Under the pieces are notes generated by a model. The model had not been told where the DNA came from and did no database searches. It saw only the letters and a program-made list of their open reading frames with translations. From the NCBI RefSeq assembly GCF_020404765.1, contig NZ_JAIVEM010000014.1, positions 33,022-97,021 of the forward strand: a DNA stretch of 64,000 bases. Reading direction: 5' to 3'. The translations under genes and the position numbers were made by a program. Below are positions 44,201-52,305 of this stretch, in pieces; the stretch's first letter is position 1, and each line of letters begins with the position of its first letter. This stretch comes from Paenibacillus sp. BJ-4. Lineage in GTDB: Bacteria; Bacillota; Bacilli; Paenibacillales; Paenibacillaceae.

Positions 44201-45985
44201 TTGAGTAATCGTTCTTTGAATGGAACAGATTTTACCGCAATGGCTTTAGCCGGGGCGGAACAATTACAGCAGCATGCGGAACACGTCAATTCACTAAATG
44301 TATTTCCAGTACCGGACGGTGACACGGGTACCAATATGAATTTGACGATGAGTGCGGGCGTAACGGAATTAAAGAGGGGGAATTCTTCCTCTATTGGTGT
44401 CATGTCCGGCATACTATCCAAAGGTTTGCTGATGGGAGCCCGCGGCAATTCAGGGGTTATCTTGTCCCAGTTGTTCCGTGGCTTCAGCCGTTACGCTGCC
44501 CCATACGAGGAATTGAATACCCTTCAGTTCGCATCGGCATTGCAGAGCGGGGTGGATGCGGCCTACAAGGCGGTGGTTAAGCCGGTGGAGGGTACAATTC
44601 TTACCGTGGCGAAGGAAGCGGCCAAGCATGCTGTGTTTTTCTCGCGCCGGACGAACGACATCACGGAACTGATGGAAGAAGTGCTTGCTAAAGCGAAGGA
44701 AACACTTGCCATGACACAGGACATGCTCCCGGTACTGAAGCAAGTGGGAGTTGTGGACTCGGGTGGACAAGGACTTGTGTATATTTATGAAGGATTTATG
44801 CAGTATCTCGAAAGTGGTCTGGTGACACCTACAGCTGCAAAAGGCGATAAGGTTCGCCCTGCTTTTGCTCCTCAGGTAGCAGAGAGACCTACGGCTACGG
44901 TTGTTGCGCCTTCCCCGGATGCGCCGATTTCTGCGCAAGCGAAGCTCGAAACTGATAATATCGAATTTTTGTACGATATGGAATTTTTTATCAATCGACA
45001 ATTGGGCGAAGCACAAGGTACGGCCTTTGATGAGGAAGCTTTTCGGAAAGCGTTATCTGTAGATGGTGATTCTATTATCGTTATTTCAGACGATGATGTG
45101 ATTAAGGTTCATGTGCATTCCAAGGCTCCGGGCGAAGTGTTAAATCTGGCCCTGCGTTACGGAGAAATTACGCAGATTCGTATTCTGAATATGCGCGAGC
45201 AGCATCGTGATTTGTTGTCTGCGGGTATGGATGGTGCTCCTGAGCCTGAGTGGTTTGCTGAAATACCAGCAGAGCCTGTACGCGAGGAAGAGCCCTCAGT
45301 GCCTCCGGCTCATGAACTGGCACCCTTTGGTTTTATCGCTGTGGCTTCTGGTGAAGGAATTGCTGATATTTTCAGAAGCTTGGGCGTCGATGTTGTGCTT
45401 TCCGGCGGTCAAACCATGAATCCGAGTACAGAAGATTTTGTCAATGCGGCACGCTCGATTGCGGCTCAACATATTTTTATTCTGCCGAATAATTCCAATA
45501 TCATTTTGGCGGCAGAGCAGGCGCGTGAACTACTGGAGATGGAACGCTTGGTGTCGGTTATTCCAAGTAAAACGATCCCTCAGGGGATTGCGGCGGCATT
45601 TGCTTTTCAGGAGGAAGAAGCCTTTGAGGCCAATCAAGATAATATGCGAGAAGCGGTCGGCCGTGTAAAATCCGGACAGGTGACCTATGCGGTACGGGAT
45701 ACGACGCTTGATGATCTGCACATTATGGCGGGCCATTATATCGGCATTCAAGATTCCAAAATTGTGGCGACCGAGGAGCAATTAATTGCAACTTCCCGTC
45801 TTTTGTTGACGAAAATGCTGGTGAATGGCGATGAAATTGTTACGATTCTCACAGGTTCGGATGCAAAGCAAGAAGACACAGATCAGCTCGTTGCATGGCT
45901 TGAAGAGCATTATTCGGATGCTGAAGTGGAAGTTCATGAAGGTGGTCAGCCAATCTATCCTTATTTGTTCTCGGTGGAAAGCTGA
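44201..45985 (+). CDS. fakA: Fatty acid kinase FakA (DAK2-domain, YloV)
   Basis: Phosphorylates fatty acids bound to a DegV/FakB protein to give acyl-phosphate for phospholipid synthesis. 594 residues from TTG at 44201, with GGAAGGGGAA upstream. The N-terminal DAK2 nucleotide domain holds NVFPVPDGDTGTNMNLTM near residue 30 (Mg2+-binding Asp cluster) and ARGNSGVILSQLFRGF near 85. The central and C-terminal DegV-like/FakA regions follow (IKVHVHSKAPGEVL, LPNNSNIILAAEQA, VIPSKTIPQG). The DegV gene directly downstream is the expected lipid-binding partner. Confidence 0.94.
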   Translation: MSNRSLNGTDFTAMALAGAEQLQQHAEHVNSLNVFPVPDGDTGTNMNLTMSAGVTELKRGNSSSIGVMSGILSKGLLMGARGNSGVILSQLFRGFSRYAAPYEELNTLQFASALQSGVDAAYKAVVKPVEGTILTVAKEAAKHAVFFSRRTNDITELMEEVLAKAKETLAMTQDMLPVLKQVGVVDSGGQGLVYIYEGFMQYLESGLVTPTAAKGDKVRPAFAPQVAERPTATVVAPSPDAPISAQAKLETDNIEFLYDMEFFINRQLGEAQGTAFDEEAFRKALSVDGDSIIVISDDDVIKVHVHSKAPGEVLNLALRYGEITQIRILNMREQHRDLLSAGMDGAPEPEWFAEIPAEPVREEEPSVPPAHELAPFGFIAVASGEGIADIFRSLGVDVVLSGGQTMNPSTEDFVNAARSIAAQHIFILPNNSNIILAAEQARELLEMERLVSVIPSKTIPQGIAAAFAFQEEEAFEANQDNMREAVGRVKSGQVTYAVRDTTLDDLHIMAGHYIGIQDSKIVATEEQLIATSRLLLTKMLVNGDEIVTILTGSDAKQEDTDQLVAWLEEHYSDAEVEVHEGGQPIYPYLFSVES

Positions 45986-46036
45986 TGGGCTGTAGAGCGC
46001 CTATGGAAGCCCACGACCAAAAAGGAGGTCTGACCG

Positions 46037-46906
46037 ATGAGCAGTACGATCATTGTGACGGATAGCACGGCTGATATTCCACAGGAGTTGGCAGACCGTC
46101 TCGGTATAGTCGTTGTACCGCTGACGGTCATGTTCGGCAGCACGGCTTATCTGGATGGCATTGAGATGTCAGCGGCGCAGTTTTACAGCGAACTGGTGAA
46201 GGCTGATGAGTTACCTACGACGTCACAGCCTTCACCAGCCCGTTTTTTAGAGGCTTATACGACGTTGCTGGAGCAACATCCTGAGAGCCAGATCGTTTCT
46301 ATCCATTTGTCCTCCGGTGTGAGCGGAACGTATCAGTCCGCTCTGCTGGGCAAATCCATGCTGGAGAAGCATGAAGATAGAGTGACCCTAGTGGATTCCA
46401 AATCAGCTTCATACGGATACGGCATGCTAGTGGTTTATGCGGCAGAGCTGGCGGCTGCCGGGCAATCCCCGGCTGATATTATTCAGGCTGTGGAACGTCG
46501 TGGGGAGCGTCGTTGTTTGTATTTCCTGGTGGATACACTGGAATACTTGCAAAAAGGCGGACGTATTGGCAAGGCAGCTGCTATGGTTGGTACGTTGCTT
46601 AACATTAAGCCGATTCTTTCGCTTGACAAAGAAGGCGTTATTTATTCGGTTGATAAGGCGAGAGGACATAAAAAAGCGACAGCACGAATCATCGAACTGC
46701 TGGAGCGGGATTTAAAAGGCCAAAAAATTAATATTGCTGTGGGTCATACGGCAGATCGCTCGGCAGCAGAAGCGTTCGAGGCACAGCTGGCAGAACACTT
46801 TGAACTGGGAGATCGAATATATACTGAACTTGGCGCTGTGATTGGAGCCCATGTAGGGCCAGGAACGATTGGCATTTTTGTATGGCCGGCCGGAGATGAG
46901 AGGTAA
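46037..46906 (+). CDS. DegV/FakB family fatty-acid-binding protein
   Basis: 289 residues. IIVTDSTADIPQEL at the N-terminus, TTSQPSPARFLEAY near residue 60, HLSSGVSGTYQSA near 93 and LEYLQKGGRIGKAAAMVGTLLNIKPIL near 170 are DegV signatures. The Thr-Ser and Ser-Gly-Thr residues coordinate the fatty acid carboxylate in FakB proteins. The AAAGGAGG Shine-Dalgarno lies before the ATG. Adjacency to fakA makes a kinase-substrate-carrier pair likely. Chain-length preference is unknown. Confidence 0.93.
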   Translation: MSSTIIVTDSTADIPQELADRLGIVVVPLTVMFGSTAYLDGIEMSAAQFYSELVKADELPTTSQPSPARFLEAYTTLLEQHPESQIVSIHLSSGVSGTYQSALLGKSMLEKHEDRVTLVDSKSASYGYGMLVVYAAELAAAGQSPADIIQAVERRGERRCLYFLVDTLEYLQKGGRIGKAAAMVGTLLNIKPILSLDKEGVIYSVDKARGHKKATARIIELLERDLKGQKINIAVGHTADRSAAEAFEAQLAEHFELGDRIYTELGAVIGAHVGPGTIGIFVWPAGDER

Positions 46907-46907
46907 T

Positions 46908-48956
46908 ATGTTGCAACTGGATCAAATACCATTGAAACAAATACACGGCGTGAGTGCTCTCAAAGAAGGAGAGCTTCACGCTTTTGGCATTTCTAACGTG
47001 CAGGATATGCTGGAATATTATCCATTTCGGTATGAAGATTATCGCCTGCGCTCGCTAAGTGAAGTGAAGGATGGAGATAAGATTACGGTACAGGCCAAAA
47101 TTATGGGCATTCCGGTGCTTCAACGATACGGGCGCAAATCAAGGCTGACTTGTAAATTGATGGCCGAGGATTGGATGTTTACCGCGACGTGGTTTAATCG
47201 GCATTTTTTGAAGGATCAGCTGACATCAGGCCGTGAAATTGTGGTGACTGGTAAATGGGACCTGAAGCGAATGCAAATGACCATTTCGGATTCCGAGTTT
47301 CCCGATAAAGGAGTGGCCCGTTCTGGGACACTTCAACCTGTGTACTCTATAGGCGGCAAGATTACGCAAAGCTGGATGCGGAAAACTATGAATCAGACGC
47401 TCCAGCAGTTCGGTGAAATGATTCCTGAAATTTTGCCGGAGCTGCTTGTGCGTAAATATAGCATGATGCCTCGTAAAAAGGCCATTACAGGAATACACCA
47501 GCCTGAGGACAACCGCGAGGGGCAAGAGGCTCGCCGCCGGATGGTGTATGAGGAGCTTTTTTTATTTCAGCTGAAAATGCAGGCATTCCGGGCGTTAAAT
47601 CGTGGTCGAGCAGATGGGGTTGTGCATACAGTGGATAATGCCACAGTTCGTGAATTTGTGAGGTCTTTGCCTTTTGAATTAACGGATGCACAGAAGAAGG
47701 TCGAGCTGGAAATACTGCATGATCTGCGCTCGCCCTATTGTATGAACCGCCTGCTTCAAGGAGATGTCGGGTCAGGGAAAACGGTTGTTGCTGCCATAGG
47801 TTTATTTGCTACTGTGCGTTCCGGTTTTCAGGGGGCACTTATGGTGCCAACCGAAATTTTGGCCGAGCAGCATATGCGGTCACTTCACAAGCTGTTTGAG
47901 CCCTTTGGGATTAGTGTTGGGCTACTGACAGGAAGTACAACCGGGAAGAAACGCAAGGAGCTGCTTGCTTCCCTACAGATGGGACTACTGGACATTGTGG
48001 TAGGCACCCATGCCCTTATTCAGGAGGATGTCTATTTTCGTCAGCTTGGGCTTGTCGTAACGGATGAGCAGCACAGATTCGGTGTGAACCAGCGCAGTAT
48101 ATTGCGTCGCAAGGGATATAATCCCGATGTGCTGACCATGACGGCAACACCGATCCCGCGTACTTTGGCGATCACAGCTTTTGGTGATATGGATGTTTCT
48201 ACGATATCAGAGCGGCCAAAGGGACGTATTCCAATTTCTACGTATTGGGTGAAGCATGAGCTGATGGATCGGGTGCTCGGCTTTATTTCCCGCGAGGTGG
48301 ATCAGGGACGACAGGCTTATCTGATTTGTCCGTTAATTGAAGAGTCGGAGAAGCTGGACGTACAGAATGCCATTGATCTGCATATCCAAATGCAGCAGGC
48401 CTTTCCACGTTACCGTATCGGGCTGCTGCATGGACGAATGACTCCTGCCGAAAAGGAAGAGGTTATGCGTTCTTTCTATGCGAACGAGATGCAGCTGCTC
48501 ATTTCAACAACGGTTGTGGAGGTAGGGGTAGACGTGCCGAATGCGACGCTCATGATCATTATGGATGCGGATCGCTTCGGACTATCCCAGCTGCATCAGC
48601 TGCGCGGACGCGTCGGACGGGGCTCATATGCCTCGTACTGTATATTGGTGGCTGATCCCAAATCGGAGGTTGGTCAGGAGCGGATGAAGGTGATGACCGA
48701 TACGGACGATGGCTTTGAGGTCGCTAGACGCGATCTGGATTTGAGAGGGCCGGGTGACTTTTTTGGCACCAAGCAGAGTGGGCTACCCGAATTCCGCTTA
48801 GCAGATATGGTAGCGGATTTTGAGGTGCTGGAAAAGGCTCGGGAGGATGCCACGGATCTGATCAAGGATTCGTCCTTTTGGACATCTCCACAGTATGAAG
48901 CACTGCGCGGTTATTTGCAAAAAGAACAGATTTTCCAAGGGGATCTCATTGACTGA
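46908..48956 (+). CDS. recG: ATP-dependent DNA helicase RecG
   Basis: Branch-migrating helicase for fork regression and Holliday junctions. 682 residues from the ATG at 46908 (MLQLDQIPLKQIHGV), one base after the degV stop. An in-frame ATG at 46869 lies inside degV. Wedge/OB domain ~50-150. Helicase motifs GDVGSGKTVVA near residue 286, TDEQHRFGVNQR near 385, TATPIPRTLA near 412, and HQLRGRVGRGSYASYC near 566. The TRG-type motif and FFGTKQSGLPEF near 620 complete the family pattern. Confidence 0.96.
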   Translation: MLQLDQIPLKQIHGVSALKEGELHAFGISNVQDMLEYYPFRYEDYRLRSLSEVKDGDKITVQAKIMGIPVLQRYGRKSRLTCKLMAEDWMFTATWFNRHFLKDQLTSGREIVVTGKWDLKRMQMTISDSEFPDKGVARSGTLQPVYSIGGKITQSWMRKTMNQTLQQFGEMIPEILPELLVRKYSMMPRKKAITGIHQPEDNREGQEARRRMVYEELFLFQLKMQAFRALNRGRADGVVHTVDNATVREFVRSLPFELTDAQKKVELEILHDLRSPYCMNRLLQGDVGSGKTVVAAIGLFATVRSGFQGALMVPTEILAEQHMRSLHKLFEPFGISVGLLTGSTTGKKRKELLASLQMGLLDIVVGTHALIQEDVYFRQLGLVVTDEQHRFGVNQRSILRRKGYNPDVLTMTATPIPRTLAITAFGDMDVSTISERPKGRIPISTYWVKHELMDRVLGFISREVDQGRQAYLICPLIEESEKLDVQNAIDLHIQMQQAFPRYRIGLLHGRMTPAEKEEVMRSFYANEMQLLISTTVVEVGVDVPNATLMIIMDADRFGLSQLHQLRGRVGRGSYASYCILVADPKSEVGQERMKVMTDTDDGFEVARRDLDLRGPGDFFGTKQSGLPEFRLADMVADFEVLEKAREDATDLIKDSSFWTSPQYEALRGYLQKEQIFQGDLID

Positions 48957-49066
48957 TTCAGCAAGAAGCATGAGGTTGTTCTAATCGTTTTAAACAGATA
49001 GGCACAATGGACAGGCTGGCCGTCATATATTTGGGAATGACTGAAGATATGGGAGGTGTGGCAACA

Positions 49067-49354
49067 TTGAGCTATCAGCAATATGGAATAAGCCCGCAAC
49101 TGGTGGAGAGGATTAAGCTTAAAATGAAAAACCGTGTGCTCAAGGACCGGGTTAAGCAGCAGATTGAAGGTGTGACCAAAGCAGATCTGCAAAACAAGGC
49201 CAAGGTACGTCATCTTGTGAAGTCCACTTCTGCAATTTTGAACGAGCGGCTGACGGCTGCACAGGAGGAGCAATTGACAGCCTTTGTGCTGGCACAAAAA
49301 ATTGATCCGTCTAACACATTTCATCTGATCAAGCTGTGGGGAATGTTCCGTTGA
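49067..49354 (+). CDS. spoVIF: Stage VI sporulation protein F-like
   Basis: 95 residues from TTG at 49067, with GGGAGGTG at good spacing. Upstream in-frame ATGs lack one. The helical sequence (SPQLVERIKLKMKNRVLKDR, QNKAKVRHLVKSTSAILNERLT, AQKIDPSNTFHLIKLWGMF) matches SpoVIF, a small protein needed for late coat assembly under GerE in Bacillus. It ends at a strong terminator. Confidence is lower than for the conserved enzymes because the protein is short. Confidence 0.78.
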   Translation: MSYQQYGISPQLVERIKLKMKNRVLKDRVKQQIEGVTKADLQNKAKVRHLVKSTSAILNERLTAAQEEQLTAFVLAQKIDPSNTFHLIKLWGMFR

Positions 49355-49413
49355 TTGCATATTGGTAGGGCTACTCTAAGCATTCCGCATGCCCTGTGTG
49401 AAGTACAAATGGA

Positions 49414-49449
49414 AAAAAGGATTGCCTGATGTCAGGCGATCCTTTTTTA
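49414..49449 (+). terminator. Terminator after spoVIF
   Basis: AAAAGGATTGCCTG/CAGGCGATCCTTTT, ATGT loop, T6. Confidence 0.88.
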
Positions 49450-49530
49450 CTTGGTTTCTCTATTTGTGGTGTGTTCTTTGTCCTTATATTTCATTCCCCG
49501 GGCAATAGCCTGTATTTATCGTGAAATTGT

Positions 49531-49780
49531 TTATTTGTAATGACCGCCAATTTTAATAGACCGCTCGATGGCCTGACCGGCATTTGTTAACAACGATGCG
49601 CGCATGATAATGGCCTGACCGTATCGGTCCTTTAAAGTATCGTTTACCTTTTCCAAAGCCCGCAAACGCTCCTGGTCTTCAAAAAAGTCCAGCTGATACA
49701 GTTGATCATCCACCAAGCCGCTTAAGTGATGCCTGCGCGCTTCAGGGGCATACGGTTCCAAAAGGTATAGAATATTTTTT
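49531..49780 (-). pseudogene. C-terminal relic of a Y-family DNA polymerase (UmuC/UvrX type)
   Basis: The minus-strand frame ends with QAIERSIKIGGHYK and FFEDQERLRALEKVNDTLKDRYG, which aligns with the end of the intact polymerase at 50825-52093. Upstream, FYTFWNRMPLKRAGIT matches its FYKFWNRMPVRRLGVS, but this continues in another frame: one base is missing at about 49733, where ACT-TAA stands for ACT-xTA-AGC (Leu-Ser). Homology fades beyond ~49780, so the N-terminal four-fifths are gone. It differs enough from the intact copy that it is an old paralogue and not a recent duplicate. Confidence 0.85.
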
Positions 49781-49970
49781 TGCTTTTTGGGAAAAAAAGT
49801 AAATTCACAAATCTACATTTTTATACGAAAAGGTCTTATTGTTTCTCTTCCTCTATTATAAAAGCTGGTGTGAACTCGAAGCCCAGATTAGTTAATCCTC
49901 TTCCTTCGACAACTTTTTAACGATCATAAGAATAATATAAATACTTCTTTATTCAGTTCATGAAAGTGGG

Positions 49971-50108
49971 TTACACTTTTATATTTGCTCTGTCAGATCG
50001 TTTTAGACGCATTCCTACCAAGCTCATAACTAGAGCGGCAACCAATAAAAATATAGCTACACCCGCAATTACCGTCTGAAACTCGTCAAAAAAAGCATTG
50101 ATATCATA
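49971..50108 (-). pseudogene. Relic of a membrane transporter C-terminus
   Basis: A 45-codon open stretch with no usable start, running from a TAG. It encodes one hydrophobic helix (TVIAGVAIFLLVAALVMSLV) and a basic tail, then a stop. The layout suits the last helix of a multi-pass transporter, but no family can be fixed. Confidence 0.4.
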
Positions 50109-50192
50109 CTAACTAGCCCTAACGGGGTTAAGCTGCAGCAGCATTGAAGAAGTGCAGGACGCCATCTAAATACAATAAAGGTTAAGGACTAT

Positions 50193-50230
50193 GCCGCTGA
50201 ACTGATAAATTGAGATTAGCGGCTTTTTTG
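50193..50230 (+). terminator. Orphan terminator
   Basis: GCCGCT/AGCGGC arms with a 19-base loop and T6, in the gene-free stretch. It probably served a lost plus-strand gene. Confidence 0.6.
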
Positions 50231-50824
50231 CCACGAAGAATAACTTTTTAAGAGATTTTCAAGTATCTGAAAATTCCTCAATACACAGGGAGACCAGCAG
50301 TACCATTTAGCTACAGTCGCGACGACATTAAAAACAATCACGGGACTTGTCGGATGGGAGTCAACGGCAGGTCATACTTTCCGTTCAGTTACAAATTCTC
50401 CGTGAAGAAACAATAATATTTAGCGTTAATCTATGCGAGTGAAATAATCACTCTGGAATGCTGCAGATTTCAGGCGAAACACTCGTCCCGTTGCTCTTAC
50501 ATCTTTGAATCGAGCCGTCTCCCACATGAAAGAAGTTAATGAGGAAGCCGACCCGCTGACGTTGGTCTGACATACCGTTAGAAGCCAAACATGGGATCTG
50601 CGGGAACCTTCTCTGGATATTTAATCAAAATATCTTCTTTACATAATTGTTCATATTAAAGCTCCTGTAAAAGTAGTTACTCCGATAGCGTTCGCTATGC
50701 CTGAAGGCTTTTTTAATGACCTGATTCCCAAATCTTAAATGATACTATTCCTCACAAGTACGGTGCTTCGGTGTTATCATGATGACTTATGCGATTAAAC
50801 TTGGGAGACGAGCGTATTCAAAGT

Positions 50825-52093
50825 TCACTTATAATGTCCCCCGATTTTCAGCGATCTTTCAAGGGCCTGGCCGGCGTGGGTCAGAGATGAGGCTCTTACG
50901 ATCGCCGCACTGCCGTAGCGCTCCTTAATGCTGTCGGTGGCTTTTTCCAGGGAGCGTGCCCGTTCCTCGTCCTCAAAAAAGGACACCTGGTACGTTTCCG
51001 CATCCCTCAGACCGCTTAGACTGACGCCCAGTCGCCTTACCGGCATGCGGTTCCAAAATTTATAGAAAATTTCCTTGACGGCTTTGTAAATTTTATTCGT
51101 ATTGTTGGTTGGATCGGACAGCTTCATCTGGCGCGAAAATCCGGTCGGCGCCTCATACGGGCTGCACATGCAGCCGACGGTAACGACAGACCCCATATAC
51201 CCTTTGCGTCGGCTGTCCCGGCACACCTCCTCTGTGAGCTCCAGCAGAATGGTTTCGATCTCGTGAGGCCCCATGTAATCTTTAGGCAAGGTCATCATAT
51301 GGCCTATCGACTTCTGAGGGGTGCTGAACGTATACGGGGCGACAGGGCTGTCATCCAAGCCATTGGCTGTTCTCCACACCACCTCCGCCTGAATGTCCGA
51401 CTGCTTGCCAAAGTGGGCCCGGAATTTGCGCTTAAGCTCCGGCAGCGGTGTTCTGGCGATATCCCCTATAGTGGTCATCCCGAGCCGTGCGAAGTGGGCC
51501 GTCATGCGCGAGCCCACGCCGAACATTTTATTCACCGGCTGCGACCATAGCAACTGCTCGACATCTGTCTTGAGAAGTGTAAAAATGCCATTCTTGTTCT
51601 TTTTGGCCCATATATCAGTTGCGATTTTGGCGAGAATTTTGTTTGAACTAATCCCAATCCTGACCCAGACTCCGGTCTGTAAAAGAACCTTTTCTTGAAT
51701 TTCCTTTGCGATGTCTAAAGGGTCGCCAAATATTCTTGAACTCCCAGAAATATCCAAAAATTGTTCATCTATACTAAAAACTTCTACTAGATCTGTGTAT
51801 TCTTTGTATATATTAGTAATTGCTAAAGAAACATCAATATAATATTTCATCCGGGGACGGACAATGACGAGCTCAGGGCACTTCTTTAGAGCGTCGCCAA
51901 GACGTTCTGCTGTAGATACACCAAAGCTTTTTGCCATGGGGCATGCTGCTAAAATAATTCCAGACCTTCGTGCCGGATCGCCAGCCACCGCAAGTGGTTT
52001 ATTTTTATACTCCGGGTGGGAGGCTTTTTCTACGCTGGCATAAAAGGACTGACAGTCCGCTAAAAATATAGTTCTTTTGCTACGCTCTTTCAA
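50825..52093 (-). CDS. Y-family DNA polymerase (UvrX/YqjW/UmuC type)
   Basis: Translesion polymerase, 422 residues from TTG at 52093 with GGAGGGAGG upstream. Catalytic residues: FLADCQSFYASVEKA (first Asp, with the steric-gate region) near residue 12 and VFSIDEQFLDIS (Asp-Glu pair) near 105. Helix-hairpin-helix-like MFGVGSRMTAHFARLGM near 194. Little-finger domain ~250-420. Layout matches chromosomal YqjW and phage UvrX. A LexA box lies within its promoter, so it should be SOS-induced. No YolD-type partner gene is adjacent. The codon pattern looks native. Confidence 0.92.
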   Translation of the reverse strand: MKERSKRTIFLADCQSFYASVEKASHPEYKNKPLAVAGDPARRSGIILAACPMAKSFGVSTAERLGDALKKCPELVIVRPRMKYYIDVSLAITNIYKEYTDLVEVFSIDEQFLDISGSSRIFGDPLDIAKEIQEKVLLQTGVWVRIGISSNKILAKIATDIWAKKNKNGIFTLLKTDVEQLLWSQPVNKMFGVGSRMTAHFARLGMTTIGDIARTPLPELKRKFRAHFGKQSDIQAEVVWRTANGLDDSPVAPYTFSTPQKSIGHMMTLPKDYMGPHEIETILLELTEEVCRDSRRKGYMGSVVTVGCMCSPYEAPTGFSRQMKLSDPTNNTNKIYKAVKEIFYKFWNRMPVRRLGVSLSGLRDAETYQVSFFEDEERARSLEKATDSIKERYGSAAIVRASSLTHAGQALERSLKIGGHYK

Positions 52094-52169
52094 TAATTAC
52101 AACCTCCCTCCAGATGTGTACCCATTACTTTTCCAGAATATTCTTGAAAGCAAGCTCATATAATAGTAT

Positions 52170-52198
52170 TATATACAGAACAAGTGTTCCTAATACAA
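52170..52198 (-). promoter_or_regulatory. SOS promoter of the Y-family polymerase
   Basis: On the minus strand TTGTAT (52198-52193), 17-base spacer, TATATA (52175-52170). The LexA box fills the spacer. Confidence 0.55.
52178..52189. promoter_or_regulatory. LexA (DinR) operator
   Basis: GAACAAGTGTTC, matching the Bacillus GAACnnnnGTTC SOS box with an almost symmetric centre. It lies 85 bases upstream of the polymerase start and 117 bases upstream of the divergent PBP gene, so it may also influence the latter. Confidence 0.85.
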
Positions 52199-52305
52199 AT
52201 GTATTTTTTGGAACATTATAGTTTACGTGAAATCTAACATGGCGTATCATATTATGTTGAACGAAAACAAGTGGAAATGAATACTGAGGGGAGAAAACCA
52301 TTTTT

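Larger units (their letters stand above)
49781..50824. other. About 1 kb without an intact gene
   Basis: AT-rich, with frequent stops in all frames. It contains a membrane-protein tail relic (49971-50108, minus), a terminator (50193-50230) preceded by a short plus-strand frame ending CSSIEEVQDAI, an ATAGCG/CGCTAT hairpin with a T-run near 50685-50717, and a short frame near 50470-50567 (LNRAVSHMKEVNEEADP) that looks coding-like but is not assignable. Overall it reads as a graveyard of small deletions. Confidence 0.6.

Noticed and set aside
49781..50824. CRISPR array or integrase site in the gene-poor stretch
   Set aside because: No regularly spaced repeats, no tRNA and no recombinase gene are visible.
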